From: an uncultured Eubacteriales bacterium | GTDB lineage: Bacteria; Bacillota; Clostridia; Oscillospirales; CAG-272 | Direction of reading: 5' to 3' | Assembly (NCBI GenBank): GCA_902491535.1 | Contig: CABUHS010000009.1 | Span: forward strand, 13,087 to 77,086 | DNA length: 64,000 bases | Shown here: in pieces, positions 15,078 through 22,589 of the stretch | Numbering within the stretch: the first letter of the stretch is position 1 | How the letters are laid out: every line of letters begins with the position of its first letter | The notes under the pieces: generated by a model | What the model saw: only the letters and a program-made list of their open reading frames with translations | What the model was told of the DNA's origin: nothing | Database searches by the model: none | Made by a program: the position numbers and the translations under genes

Positions 15078-17659
15078 TGGATCATCCGGATTATAAAACG
15101 AAAAACGACTGTGGATCTGCCGATCGGACGGTAGGTACGGAGATCGGCGGAGCCGGCGCCGCGCTTTACGCGCGCGTCTGCCTGCTTGATATCTCTTACC
15201 TCGCCCATCGGCTGTTTGATTATAAGGTCCCGCCTGATATGGCAGCGGTCATCGGACGCGGTGATTTTGTCAAAGTACCGTTCGGAAAGGCGAATCGCGG
15301 ACAGATCGCGCTTGTTGACGACATATCGGATTCTCCGTCGGATGTATCTGTTTCCGACGAACGTATAAAAGAGATAAGTGAAATGCTTCCGCGCGAGCTT
15401 GCGCTTACTGCGGAGCAGATGCGTCTGTGTGAGTATATGTATGAGCATGTTTTATGCTCATATACGGACGCGGTTCATGCGCTTATACCGTCTTTTATGC
15501 TCGGAAAATCCGATATGATTTACAAGCTTTCCGACGATGGACGAAAAATGCTTGCCGAGCTGCGGACGGATATTCATAAAAGGGAGAATATGCGTATCCG
15601 TGAGGCACTGTTGTCGGCGATAGAAGCTGCCGGGGGAAGCATTTCAAGGAAGAAGCTTTTATCCGGCCTTGGCGAAACAGATGTTCGGATTCTTCCGTAT
15701 CTTGAACGCACCGGAGCGATCGAATCGGAATTTTCACTGACGAGGATCGGTAAAAAATACGATGATGTGGTACGGCTTGCCGTATCTCCTGATGAAGCCT
15801 TTGAACAGTCGGAACTCAGGATACGCCGCGCGCCGCTTATGAGTGCGGTTCTTCGCGAGCTTTGCTCGGGTGATAAAACTATGTCTGAGCTTCGTGAGCT
15901 TACGGGTGCGGGGAAATCCGTTTTGGACCGTCTTATATCTGCCGGACTTGTTACCGTTGATAAAAATGAGATATACCGTATGCCGTCTGAGGGAAAGCAG
16001 GTCCATGATTCTCCTCCGGATGAAAATTTACTTACCGATGAGCAGAGTAAGGCATATAATACGCTTTGCGGACTTTACGGTACAGGCGAGGGACGCGCCG
16101 CGCTGCTTCACGGAGTTACCGGAAGCGGAAAAACGCGTGTGATCAAGGCTATGATCGACCGTGTTACAGCTGACGGCAGACAGGCTATAGTTCTTGTACC
16201 TGAAATTTCGCTTACACCGCAAACCGTAGGATATTTCCGGAGCTGCTATGGAAGCCGTGTCGCAGTAATACATTCAATGCTTTCTCAGGGAGAGCGTTAT
16301 GACGCGTGGCGCAGCATAAAGCGCGGTGACGTTGATATTTGTATCGGTACACGTTCTGCGGTCTTTGCACCTTTTGATAATATCGGGCTTATTGTTATCG
16401 ACGAGGAGCAGGAGCATACCTATAAATCGGATACAAGTCCGAAATACAATGCGCGCGATATCGCACGTTTCAGATGCAGTGAACACGGTGCGCTGCTTTT
16501 GCTTGCATCGGCCACGCCGTCTGTCGAGAGCTATTACCGCGCCGTATCCGGACGGTATACCCTTGTTGAGCTTAAAAAACGTTACAGCGGTGTGACACTT
16601 CCGGATACTGTTATATCAGATGTGACGGAACTTCATAAATGCGGCGCCGGTCTGATAGGCGAAGAGCTTGACGCGGAAATACGCTCTGCGCTTTCTGCCG
16701 GCAGACAGATCATTCTGTTTATGAACCGCCGCGGATACAATCACTTTATCACCTGTCCGGTCTGCCGCGAACCGATCAGATGCCCGAATTGCAGTGTATC
16801 GCTTACCTATCATGCGAATGATTTCGGCGGAGAGCTTCGCTGCCATCTGTGCGGATACAGGCAGCATGTTCCGCAGGAATGTCCGTCCTGCGGAGGACAG
16901 CACTTTGTCCGTATCGGCTTCGGTATACAGCGCGTTGAGCAGGAGCTTTATGAGAGGTATCCCGGTGTGCGTGTGATGCGTATGGATGCGGATACGACAT
17001 CGTCAAAGGGAGCTTTCTATGAGATGCTCGAGGGCTTCAGACGCGGCGACGCCGATATTCTGATAGGAACCCAGATGGTGACCAAAGGACACGATTTTCC
17101 GAATGTCGACGTGTCGGGAGTCGTTCTTGCGGATACGGCTCTGTATCTCGATGACTACAGAGCTAACGAGCGGACTTTCTCGATGATAACACAGCTTATA
17201 GGCCGCGCCGGACGCGCAGGTGTTCAGGGGCGTTCGGTAATACAGACATGCACGCCGGATCATCCGGTGATAAGGCTTGCTGCAGCGCAGGATTACCGCG
17301 CGTTTTACGACAGCGAGATAAAACTGCGGCGGGCGATGCTGTTTCCGCCTTTCTGCCGTATAGCGCTGATAAGCGTGACTGCAGAGGATGAGCGGGATGC
17401 CGCTGAAACCTGCACAAAACTGTATAAGGACCTTGAAGCTATGCTTACCGGAGAGTTCTCCGATGTCCGTATGATATGCTTCGGTCCGTATGAGGCATCG
17501 GTCTACCGTGTTAAAGGGCGTTACAGATACCGTATCATGTGCAAAATGCGATCGGATAAACGTACGCGATTGCTGCTCAGAACGTTGCTCGAAAAGTATT
17601 CAGGACGTGACAAAGACGGGTGTACGGTGAACGTAGATATTGATCCGGGAAATCTGTGA
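15077..17659 (+). CDS. priA: Primosomal protein N' (PriA helicase)
   Basis: Replication-restart helicase that reloads the replisome at stalled forks. The 860-residue protein begins with the 3'-end-binding domain (CLLDISYLAHRLFDYKVP, then GDFVKVPFGKANRGQIALV). The helicase core has Walker A GVTGSGKT near residue 346, Walker B VIDEEQEHTYKSD near 440, a zinc-binding region with paired CxxC motifs (CPVC, CPNC, CHLC, CPSC; about 560-610) and motif VI QLIGRAGRAGVQGRS. The first ATG at 15077 overlaps the rpoZ stop; a TTG at 15074 is the alternative. Length is slightly above the usual 730-830 because of about 30 extra N-terminal residues. Confidence 0.95.
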   Translation: MDHPDYKTKNDCGSADRTVGTEIGGAGAALYARVCLLDISYLAHRLFDYKVPPDMAAVIGRGDFVKVPFGKANRGQIALVDDISDSPSDVSVSDERIKEISEMLPRELALTAEQMRLCEYMYEHVLCSYTDAVHALIPSFMLGKSDMIYKLSDDGRKMLAELRTDIHKRENMRIREALLSAIEAAGGSISRKKLLSGLGETDVRILPYLERTGAIESEFSLTRIGKKYDDVVRLAVSPDEAFEQSELRIRRAPLMSAVLRELCSGDKTMSELRELTGAGKSVLDRLISAGLVTVDKNEIYRMPSEGKQVHDSPPDENLLTDEQSKAYNTLCGLYGTGEGRAALLHGVTGSGKTRVIKAMIDRVTADGRQAIVLVPEISLTPQTVGYFRSCYGSRVAVIHSMLSQGERYDAWRSIKRGDVDICIGTRSAVFAPFDNIGLIVIDEEQEHTYKSDTSPKYNARDIARFRCSEHGALLLLASATPSVESYYRAVSGRYTLVELKKRYSGVTLPDTVISDVTELHKCGAGLIGEELDAEIRSALSAGRQIILFMNRRGYNHFITCPVCREPIRCPNCSVSLTYHANDFGGELRCHLCGYRQHVPQECPSCGGQHFVRIGFGIQRVEQELYERYPGVRVMRMDADTTSSKGAFYEMLEGFRRGDADILIGTQMVTKGHDFPNVDVSGVVLADTALYLDDYRANERTFSMITQLIGRAGRAGVQGRSVIQTCTPDHPVIRLAAAQDYRAFYDSEIKLRRAMLFPPFCRIALISVTAEDERDAAETCTKLYKDLEAMLTGEFSDVRMICFGPYEASVYRVKGRYRYRIMCKMRSDKRTRLLLRTLLEKYSGRDKDGCTVNVDIDPGNL

Positions 17660-17774
17660 CACAGACGAACTGTTTATTTGACGGACAGTCTGATGTTTCT
17701 GTATTTGACAGTAAATTTAATAACAGAAGTAAGTTTGAAAACCGTATTATATATACGGTAATTTCCGTAATGAT

Positions 17775-17838
17775 AAGACCCCGACTGCCCGCAATCATAG
17801 ATGCGGGCGGATACCCCGGAATCTTGTTGTTTCAGTGG
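17775..17838 (-). repeat. Interspersed palindromic repeat, copy E (inverted)
   Basis: On the minus strand it reads CTGAAACAACAAGATTCCGG, then TATCCGCCCGCATC and GATTGCGGGCAGTCGGGGTC, matching the other copies. It lies between priA and def, inside the operon, in inverted orientation. Confidence 0.75.
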
Positions 17839-17885
17839 AAAATCAACTAAGCGGCACAGCCGCTCTGACGAAAGGAAGTATGAAA

Positions 17886-18368
17886 ATGGCTATACTTAAT
17901 ATAGTAAAAGAGGGAGATCCCATCCTCCGTAAAACAAGCAAACCTGTTGAGAAGATCACGCCGAGAATAGAACGTCTTATAGACGATATGCGCGATACGC
18001 TTACCGACGCTCAGGGCGCGGGACTTGCCGCGGTACAGGTCGGTGTTTTACGCCGCATAGTTCTGGTTGAGCATGATAAAGCAGGGCTTCTGGAGCTTAT
18101 AAATCCCGAGATCATAAAAAGTTCGGAAGAACGTCAGCAGGAGCTTGAGGGATGTCTTTCCATTCCTGGAAAATGGGGAGTGACCGACCGTCCGAAAACC
18201 GTTACGGTACGCGCTATGAACCGTAAGGGCGAGTATTTTACAATACAGGGAACCGATCTTTCCGCACGTGCGTTCTGCCACGAGCTTGACCATCTTGACG
18301 GAAAGCTGTTTTCCGACGGAGCTATCCATATGCTTACGCCTGAGGAGATAAAGGAACTTGAGAGCTGA
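17886..18368 (+). CDS. def: Peptide deformylase
   Basis: Metalloenzyme that removes the formyl group from new proteins. The 160-residue protein has all three motifs: GAGLAAVQVG (motif I), EGCLSIPG (motif II, metal Cys) and HELDHLDG (motif III, two metal His and catalytic Glu). The start at 17886 (MAILNIVKEGDP) matches the family N-terminus, with AAAGGAAG nine bases before; the ATG at 17880 overlaps that site. Coupled with fmt 20 bases downstream, the usual pair. Confidence 0.96.
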   Translation: MAILNIVKEGDPILRKTSKPVEKITPRIERLIDDMRDTLTDAQGAGLAAVQVGVLRRIVLVEHDKAGLLELINPEIIKSSEERQQELEGCLSIPGKWGVTDRPKTVTVRAMNRKGEYFTIQGTDLSARAFCHELDHLDGKLFSDGAIHMLTPEEIKELES

Positions 18369-18388
18369 AAGAAAGGACGTGTGTCTTA

Positions 18389-19342
18389 GTGAAGGTACTT
18401 TTTATGGGAACGCCGGATTTTGCGGCGCTCGCGTTTGAACGGCTTTGTGATGAAAAATTCGAGGTTGTCGGTGCGGTCACACAGCCTGACAAGCCTAAGG
18501 GCAGAGGATATACGCTTCTGCCGCCTCCGGTAAAGACCGCAGCTCTTGCCCGTGGTATCCCGGTTTTTCAGCCTGCTACGCTTCGCGACGGAGCATTTAA
18601 ACACGAGCTTGAAGCTCTTGCACCCGATGTTATCGTCGTTGCAGCATACGGCAAGTTGCTGCCTGAATATGTACTAGGCTACCCCCGTTTCGGCTGTGTC
18701 AATATTCATGCGTCGCTCCTGCCGCGCTGGCGCGGAGCTGCGCCCATACAGCGCTGTATAATGGCAGGCGACCGCGTGAGCGGTGTTACCACAATGCTTA
18801 TGGATAAGGGGCTTGATACGGGAGATATTCTTGAGACTGCGCAGACAGAGATCACTTCGGAGGATAATTTTGAGACGCTTCACGATAGGCTTGCCGCTCT
18901 CGGCGCTGATCTGATCGTTTCGACGCTTCGGCGGCTCGGCGGAGAGGGGGAACCCCTTGCGGCAATAAAGCAGCCTGATGAGGGAATGACATACGCTGCG
19001 AAGATCGAGCGCGAAGACTGCATGATAGATTTCTCGCGTTCGGCGCGTGAGCTTCACGATATGATACGCGGACTGTCACCTGTTCCGCTTGCGCAGACTA
19101 TGCTCGGCGGAAAGCGTATTAAAATAGTTTCTTCGTCTGTATCCGATGAAGAAACTGTATGCCATGAACTTCCCGGAACGGTCCTGAATACAGACGGCGG
19201 TACGGTTACCGTAAGCTGCGGAAAAGGTACGCTCGATATTACGGGCGTTCTGCCTGAGGGAAAAAGGAAGATGGCTGCGGCTGATTTTATCCGCGGAAGA
19301 GGCGTTTCCGCAGGAGATATTTTCGGAAACTGTCAGAAATAA
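18389..19342 (+). CDS. fmt: Methionyl-tRNA formyltransferase
   Basis: Formylates initiator Met-tRNA using 10-formyl-tetrahydrofolate. The 317-residue protein begins VLFMGTPDFAALAFE (GTG start at 18389), has the catalytic region NIHASLLPRWRGAAPIQ and the active aspartate region GLDTGDIL, and a C-terminal tRNA-binding domain with LDITGVLPEGKRKM. AAAGGACG lies upstream of the start. Length is normal. Def and Fmt act at opposite ends of the formyl-Met cycle and are adjacent, as usual. Confidence 0.96.
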   Translation: MKVLFMGTPDFAALAFERLCDEKFEVVGAVTQPDKPKGRGYTLLPPPVKTAALARGIPVFQPATLRDGAFKHELEALAPDVIVVAAYGKLLPEYVLGYPRFGCVNIHASLLPRWRGAAPIQRCIMAGDRVSGVTTMLMDKGLDTGDILETAQTEITSEDNFETLHDRLAALGADLIVSTLRRLGGEGEPLAAIKQPDEGMTYAAKIEREDCMIDFSRSARELHDMIRGLSPVPLAQTMLGGKRIKIVSSSVSDEETVCHELPGTVLNTDGGTVTVSCGKGTLDITGVLPEGKRKMAAADFIRGRGVSAGDIFGNCQK

Positions 19343-19436
19343 ATTTTAATGTTTCCGTGCGGATGCATTATTGCATTCCGAATTTTAATTGATCCCCAAA
19401 TTTTATTTTTCGTGAATTACTGAAAGCAGAACAAAG

Positions 19437-20765
19437 ATGAATCAGGAAAAAAATCAGAATGTAAATGTGCGCGCAGCCGCGTATAATGAACTGCTCAGAT
19501 TTGAGCAGAGTGACACTTTTATAAATATAGCCGTCGATACTGCGATCCGACGCCACGGACTTTCCGGTCATGACCGTGATTTCTTTACCGCGCTCGTTTA
19601 CGGTGTGACGGAACGTCAGATCACACTTGATTATTACATTTCCAAGCTTTCGTCAAAACCGATCCGGAAACTTGATCCGTCTGTCGTAGTTGCGCTCAGA
19701 ATGGGACTCTACCAGATCATATATATGGATAAGATTCCGGACAGTGCGGCATGTAATGAGAGTGTCAAGCTCGTAAAAAAACGCGCGGCAAGTGCCGCAC
19801 CATTTGTCAATGCGATCCTGAGAGCTTTTCTGCGTAAAAGAGAGGAGCTTGTGTTTCCCTCCGCAGAAAAAGAGCCTGTGAAGTATCTGTCGGTTCGTTA
19901 TTCTGTGTCTGAAAAGCTGTGCGGACTGTGGTGTGAGATGTACGGATACGGGCAGACAGAACGAATCCTGCGCGGAATGGACGAACCTCCGACGGTAACA
20001 CTTCGCGTCAACACTCTGAAAACCGACAGAGAAACGCTGCTCTGTAAGCTTGCTGCGGACGGTATAGAAGCGGTTCCGTCGCCTGAAGCAAAATTCGGGA
20101 TAAGGATCTGCTGCCCGGTTCCTGTAGGATCTCTTGATGTTCTCGCAGACGGATCGTGTACCGTACAGGACGATGCCTCATCTCTGTCCGTAGAGGCGCT
20201 TGATCCCCGTCCCGGAGATACTGTTATCGACATGTGTTCTGCTCCCGGAGGAAAGAGCATGTCTGCCGCAATGCTTATGGGCGGAGAGGGAAGAATAAGA
20301 AGTTTTGATATTTACGAAAATAAGCTTGAGCTTATACGCGGAAGCGCGGAGCGTCTAGGGATCGGGATTATAGAAACCGAATGTTCGGACGGCGCTGTAT
20401 TTCGTGAAGATCTTGTACAGACTGCCGACTGTGTTATATGCGATGTACCATGCTCCGGCTATGGTGTGCTTGCTAAAAAGCCTGATCTGCGCAGCCGTGC
20501 GGCTGCACGTGTCTCGGATTCCGAGCTGCCGGAGCTTCAGTACAAAATACTTTGCAACGCCGCGGCGTATCTGAAAAAAGGCGGTAGGCTTGTATATTCT
20601 ACATGCACGCTCTGCCGCAGCGAAAACGAGGATAATGTTGCGCGGTTTATTGCGGAGCATGACGGCTATACGCTTAGGACCGAGCGCACGCTGTTTCCCG
20701 ATCCTGAGCTTCCTCCGTATCTTCGTACCGACGGGTTCTATTTTGCGGTTATAGAAAAGCACTGA
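19437..20765 (+). CDS. rsmB: 16S rRNA m5C967 methyltransferase
   Basis: SAM-dependent enzyme making 5-methylcytosine in 16S rRNA. Residues 1-140 form the NusB-like RNA-binding domain (VRAAAYNELLRFEQSDTFIN). The catalytic domain shows motif I DMCSAPGGKS, the PC motif in CDVPCSGYGVL and the nucleophile motif YSTCTL. The 442-residue length is normal. Last gene of the operon; the rlmN, stp and prkC genes that follow it in Bacillus are absent, and a strong terminator comes directly after. Confidence 0.95.
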   Translation: MNQEKNQNVNVRAAAYNELLRFEQSDTFINIAVDTAIRRHGLSGHDRDFFTALVYGVTERQITLDYYISKLSSKPIRKLDPSVVVALRMGLYQIIYMDKIPDSAACNESVKLVKKRAASAAPFVNAILRAFLRKREELVFPSAEKEPVKYLSVRYSVSEKLCGLWCEMYGYGQTERILRGMDEPPTVTLRVNTLKTDRETLLCKLAADGIEAVPSPEAKFGIRICCPVPVGSLDVLADGSCTVQDDASSLSVEALDPRPGDTVIDMCSAPGGKSMSAAMLMGGEGRIRSFDIYENKLELIRGSAERLGIGIIETECSDGAVFREDLVQTADCVICDVPCSGYGVLAKKPDLRSRAAARVSDSELPELQYKILCNAAAYLKKGGRLVYSTCTLCRSENEDNVARFIAEHDGYTLRTERTLFPDPELPPYLRTDGFYFAVIEKH

Positions 20766-20788
20766 CGGATTCTGATATAATTTTTCGT

Positions 20789-20823
20789 GAGAGCATTTCT
20801 TTTTTGAGATGCTCTCTTTTTAA
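20789..20823 (+). terminator. Terminator of the yicC-rsmB operon
   Basis: GAGAGCAT (20789-20796) pairs with ATGCTCTC (20809-20816), then seven T. Confidence 0.8.
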
Positions 20824-20878
20824 TACAAATATGTTAATATAAATATGCGGCTTTTCGATATGTTTAACAGAAAGTTCG

Positions 20879-20896
20879 TTTTTTTTTTTTTTTTTT
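20879..20896. repeat. Run of 18 T before the dockerin protein gene
   Basis: A homopolymer of 18 T ends about 60 bases before the start codon. A TATAAA box at 20918-20923 lies inside GTATA-AAT-TATAC; the region 17 bases upstream of it (TTCTGT) touches the T run. The run could slip in replication and change promoter strength, or be a sequencing artefact in length. Confidence 0.7.
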
Positions 20897-20956
20897 CTGT
20901 TCATAAAATTTGTGTAGTATAAATTATACAAATTTATAAGGAATTGGGTGAATTAT

Positions 20957-22399
20957 ATGAACAGTAAGAGAAAAATTTTGTCAGCATTTTTATCGTTTAG
21001 TTTGTTACTGGCGTCCTTTGGGACATTTGGTCTTTCCGCGGCTACCGTGACCGAAAGAGAGGATAATGATTCCACAGATACGGCAAACCCGATATCGATC
21101 AATGATACTGTGATCGGAAATATATCTTCCAGGAATGATTCTGATTATTATAAAATTTCTGTATCGGAAAGAGGATATTTTACCTTCGGATTCAGTCATG
21201 ATCTTATGACGATCAATGAATACGATCACTGGGATATAACTGTATATAGAGTTTCCGATACTTTGGAGGAAGTATATAACGGAGCTTTCAACGTAAATAA
21301 AAGAAATTCGTCGAGTCCTAAAATCGGAGTTGATATCGGTACATACTATGTTAAACTTGCGCGTGAATGGAATGGGAGCGGCTTGATTGAAGGTGTAGAA
21401 TACCGTTTGACGGCAAATTTTACAGCTACTGATTTTTGGGAGAATGAGAATAACGACGGCTATTCCTCTGCCGATGAAATATCGTTAAATTCTACCTACG
21501 GCGGCTTTATTGAGGATCGTGACGATAGGGACTTTTATAAATTTTCGGCTTCGCAGAACGGTTATATAGAAATAAAATTTGACCATGATCTGATAAGTAC
21601 AGATGATTATTCACGGTGGGAGATAAAAGTATATAAAGAAACCGATACTCTTGATGAAGTATTTAACGGGGCATTTTTTGTCAATAAGAAGAGTACGACA
21701 GGTCCGAAAATAGGATTGGAAGCCGGAACGTACTATATAGAGATCGGACGTTACTGGTATAATAATACATCTGTTGACGGAGTAGAGTATCGCTTCAGTG
21801 CCGATTTTATCGCTACAAACTATTGGGAGAGCGAGAATAATGCCGATCATGCATCTGCCGATATGATATCCGCTGATTCTGTTTATAGTGGTTTTATTGA
21901 AGATCGTGATGACAATGATTTTTACAAAATTTCATTTGAGAAAGACGGAGAGATACAGATAAAATTTGAACACAGTCTGGTAAGCAATGATGATTATTCC
22001 CGCTGGGAGATGACAGTATACCGTGAAACGGATACAATACAGGAAATATTCAGGGATGATTTTTATGTTAACAAACAGAGTACCCTGACGTCAAAGATAG
22101 GTGTTTCTTCCGGAACATATTATATAAAACTCGGACGTTATTGGTATAACGATACATCTGTTGACGGTGTTACATATAACCTGTCCGTTCTTACCGGAGA
22201 ACAGCCGCCTGTTTCTGACGGTGTAGGCGATATTAACGGTGACAAGGCGGTAAATTCCAAGGACCTGACACGCATGATGAAATATATTGCAGGTGAGATC
22301 GTGGAGCTTTTAAGTGATGCAGATATCAACGGAGACGGCGTTGTCAATTCAAAAGATCTGACACGTTTAATGAAGATCATTGCCGGTGTATTAATGTAA
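20957..22399 (+). CDS. Secreted three-repeat (PPC-like) protein with type I dockerin
   Basis: Exported protein of 480 residues. A signal peptide of about 28 residues (basic start, hydrophobic core, cut near LSA-ATV) is followed by three repeats of about 125 residues starting near 34, 160 and 289. Each has the pre-peptidase C-terminal-like pattern: E-(D/N)-N-(D/N)...A--I...G-I---D--D-Y/FKIS, then W-I-VYR-TDT, then G-YYIK-GR-W. Residues 424-480 are a type I dockerin with two calcium loops, DINGDKAVNSKDL and DINGDGVVNSKDL, each followed by a helix (TRMMKYIAG, TRLMKIIAG). Dockerins bind cohesins, so the protein is probably anchored in a cell-surface complex. No cohesin or catalytic domain is in the window. 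ATG 20957 was chosen; GTG 20948 (AAGGA five bases upstream) is also possible. Confidence 0.85.
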   Translation: MNSKRKILSAFLSFSLLLASFGTFGLSAATVTEREDNDSTDTANPISINDTVIGNISSRNDSDYYKISVSERGYFTFGFSHDLMTINEYDHWDITVYRVSDTLEEVYNGAFNVNKRNSSSPKIGVDIGTYYVKLAREWNGSGLIEGVEYRLTANFTATDFWENENNDGYSSADEISLNSTYGGFIEDRDDRDFYKFSASQNGYIEIKFDHDLISTDDYSRWEIKVYKETDTLDEVFNGAFFVNKKSTTGPKIGLEAGTYYIEIGRYWYNNTSVDGVEYRFSADFIATNYWESENNADHASADMISADSVYSGFIEDRDDNDFYKISFEKDGEIQIKFEHSLVSNDDYSRWEMTVYRETDTIQEIFRDDFYVNKQSTLTSKIGVSSGTYYIKLGRYWYNDTSVDGVTYNLSVLTGEQPPVSDGVGDINGDKAVNSKDLTRMMKYIAGEIVELLSDADINGDGVVNSKDLTRLMKIIAGVLM

Positions 22400-22417
22400 A
22401 TTTAAAATTCGATAATC

Positions 22418-22451
22418 AGGAGTGAGCAAAATTGTTATGCTCACTCCTTTT
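22418..22451 (+). terminator. Terminator of the dockerin protein gene
   Basis: AGGAGTGAGCA (22418-22428) pairs perfectly with TGCTCACTCCT (22438-22448), followed by a T run. Confidence 0.85.
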
Positions 22452-22508
22452 GTCAATGAAATTTCGGGTATGATTTTATAAAATCAGCATTTATTTTTTC
22501 TGCATTAC

Positions 22509-22537
22509 TTGCAAAACCCGGTATACTATGGTATAAT
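22509..22537 (+). promoter_or_regulatory. Vegetative promoter of the GH89 gene
   Basis: TTGCAA (22509-22514), 17 bases, TATAAT (22532-22537), 52 bases before the start. Confidence 0.7.
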
Positions 22538-22589
22538 TTTTCAGTAATACGTTTTTCGTTGAAATTTGTTCTTAAAGGGAGAAAACACT

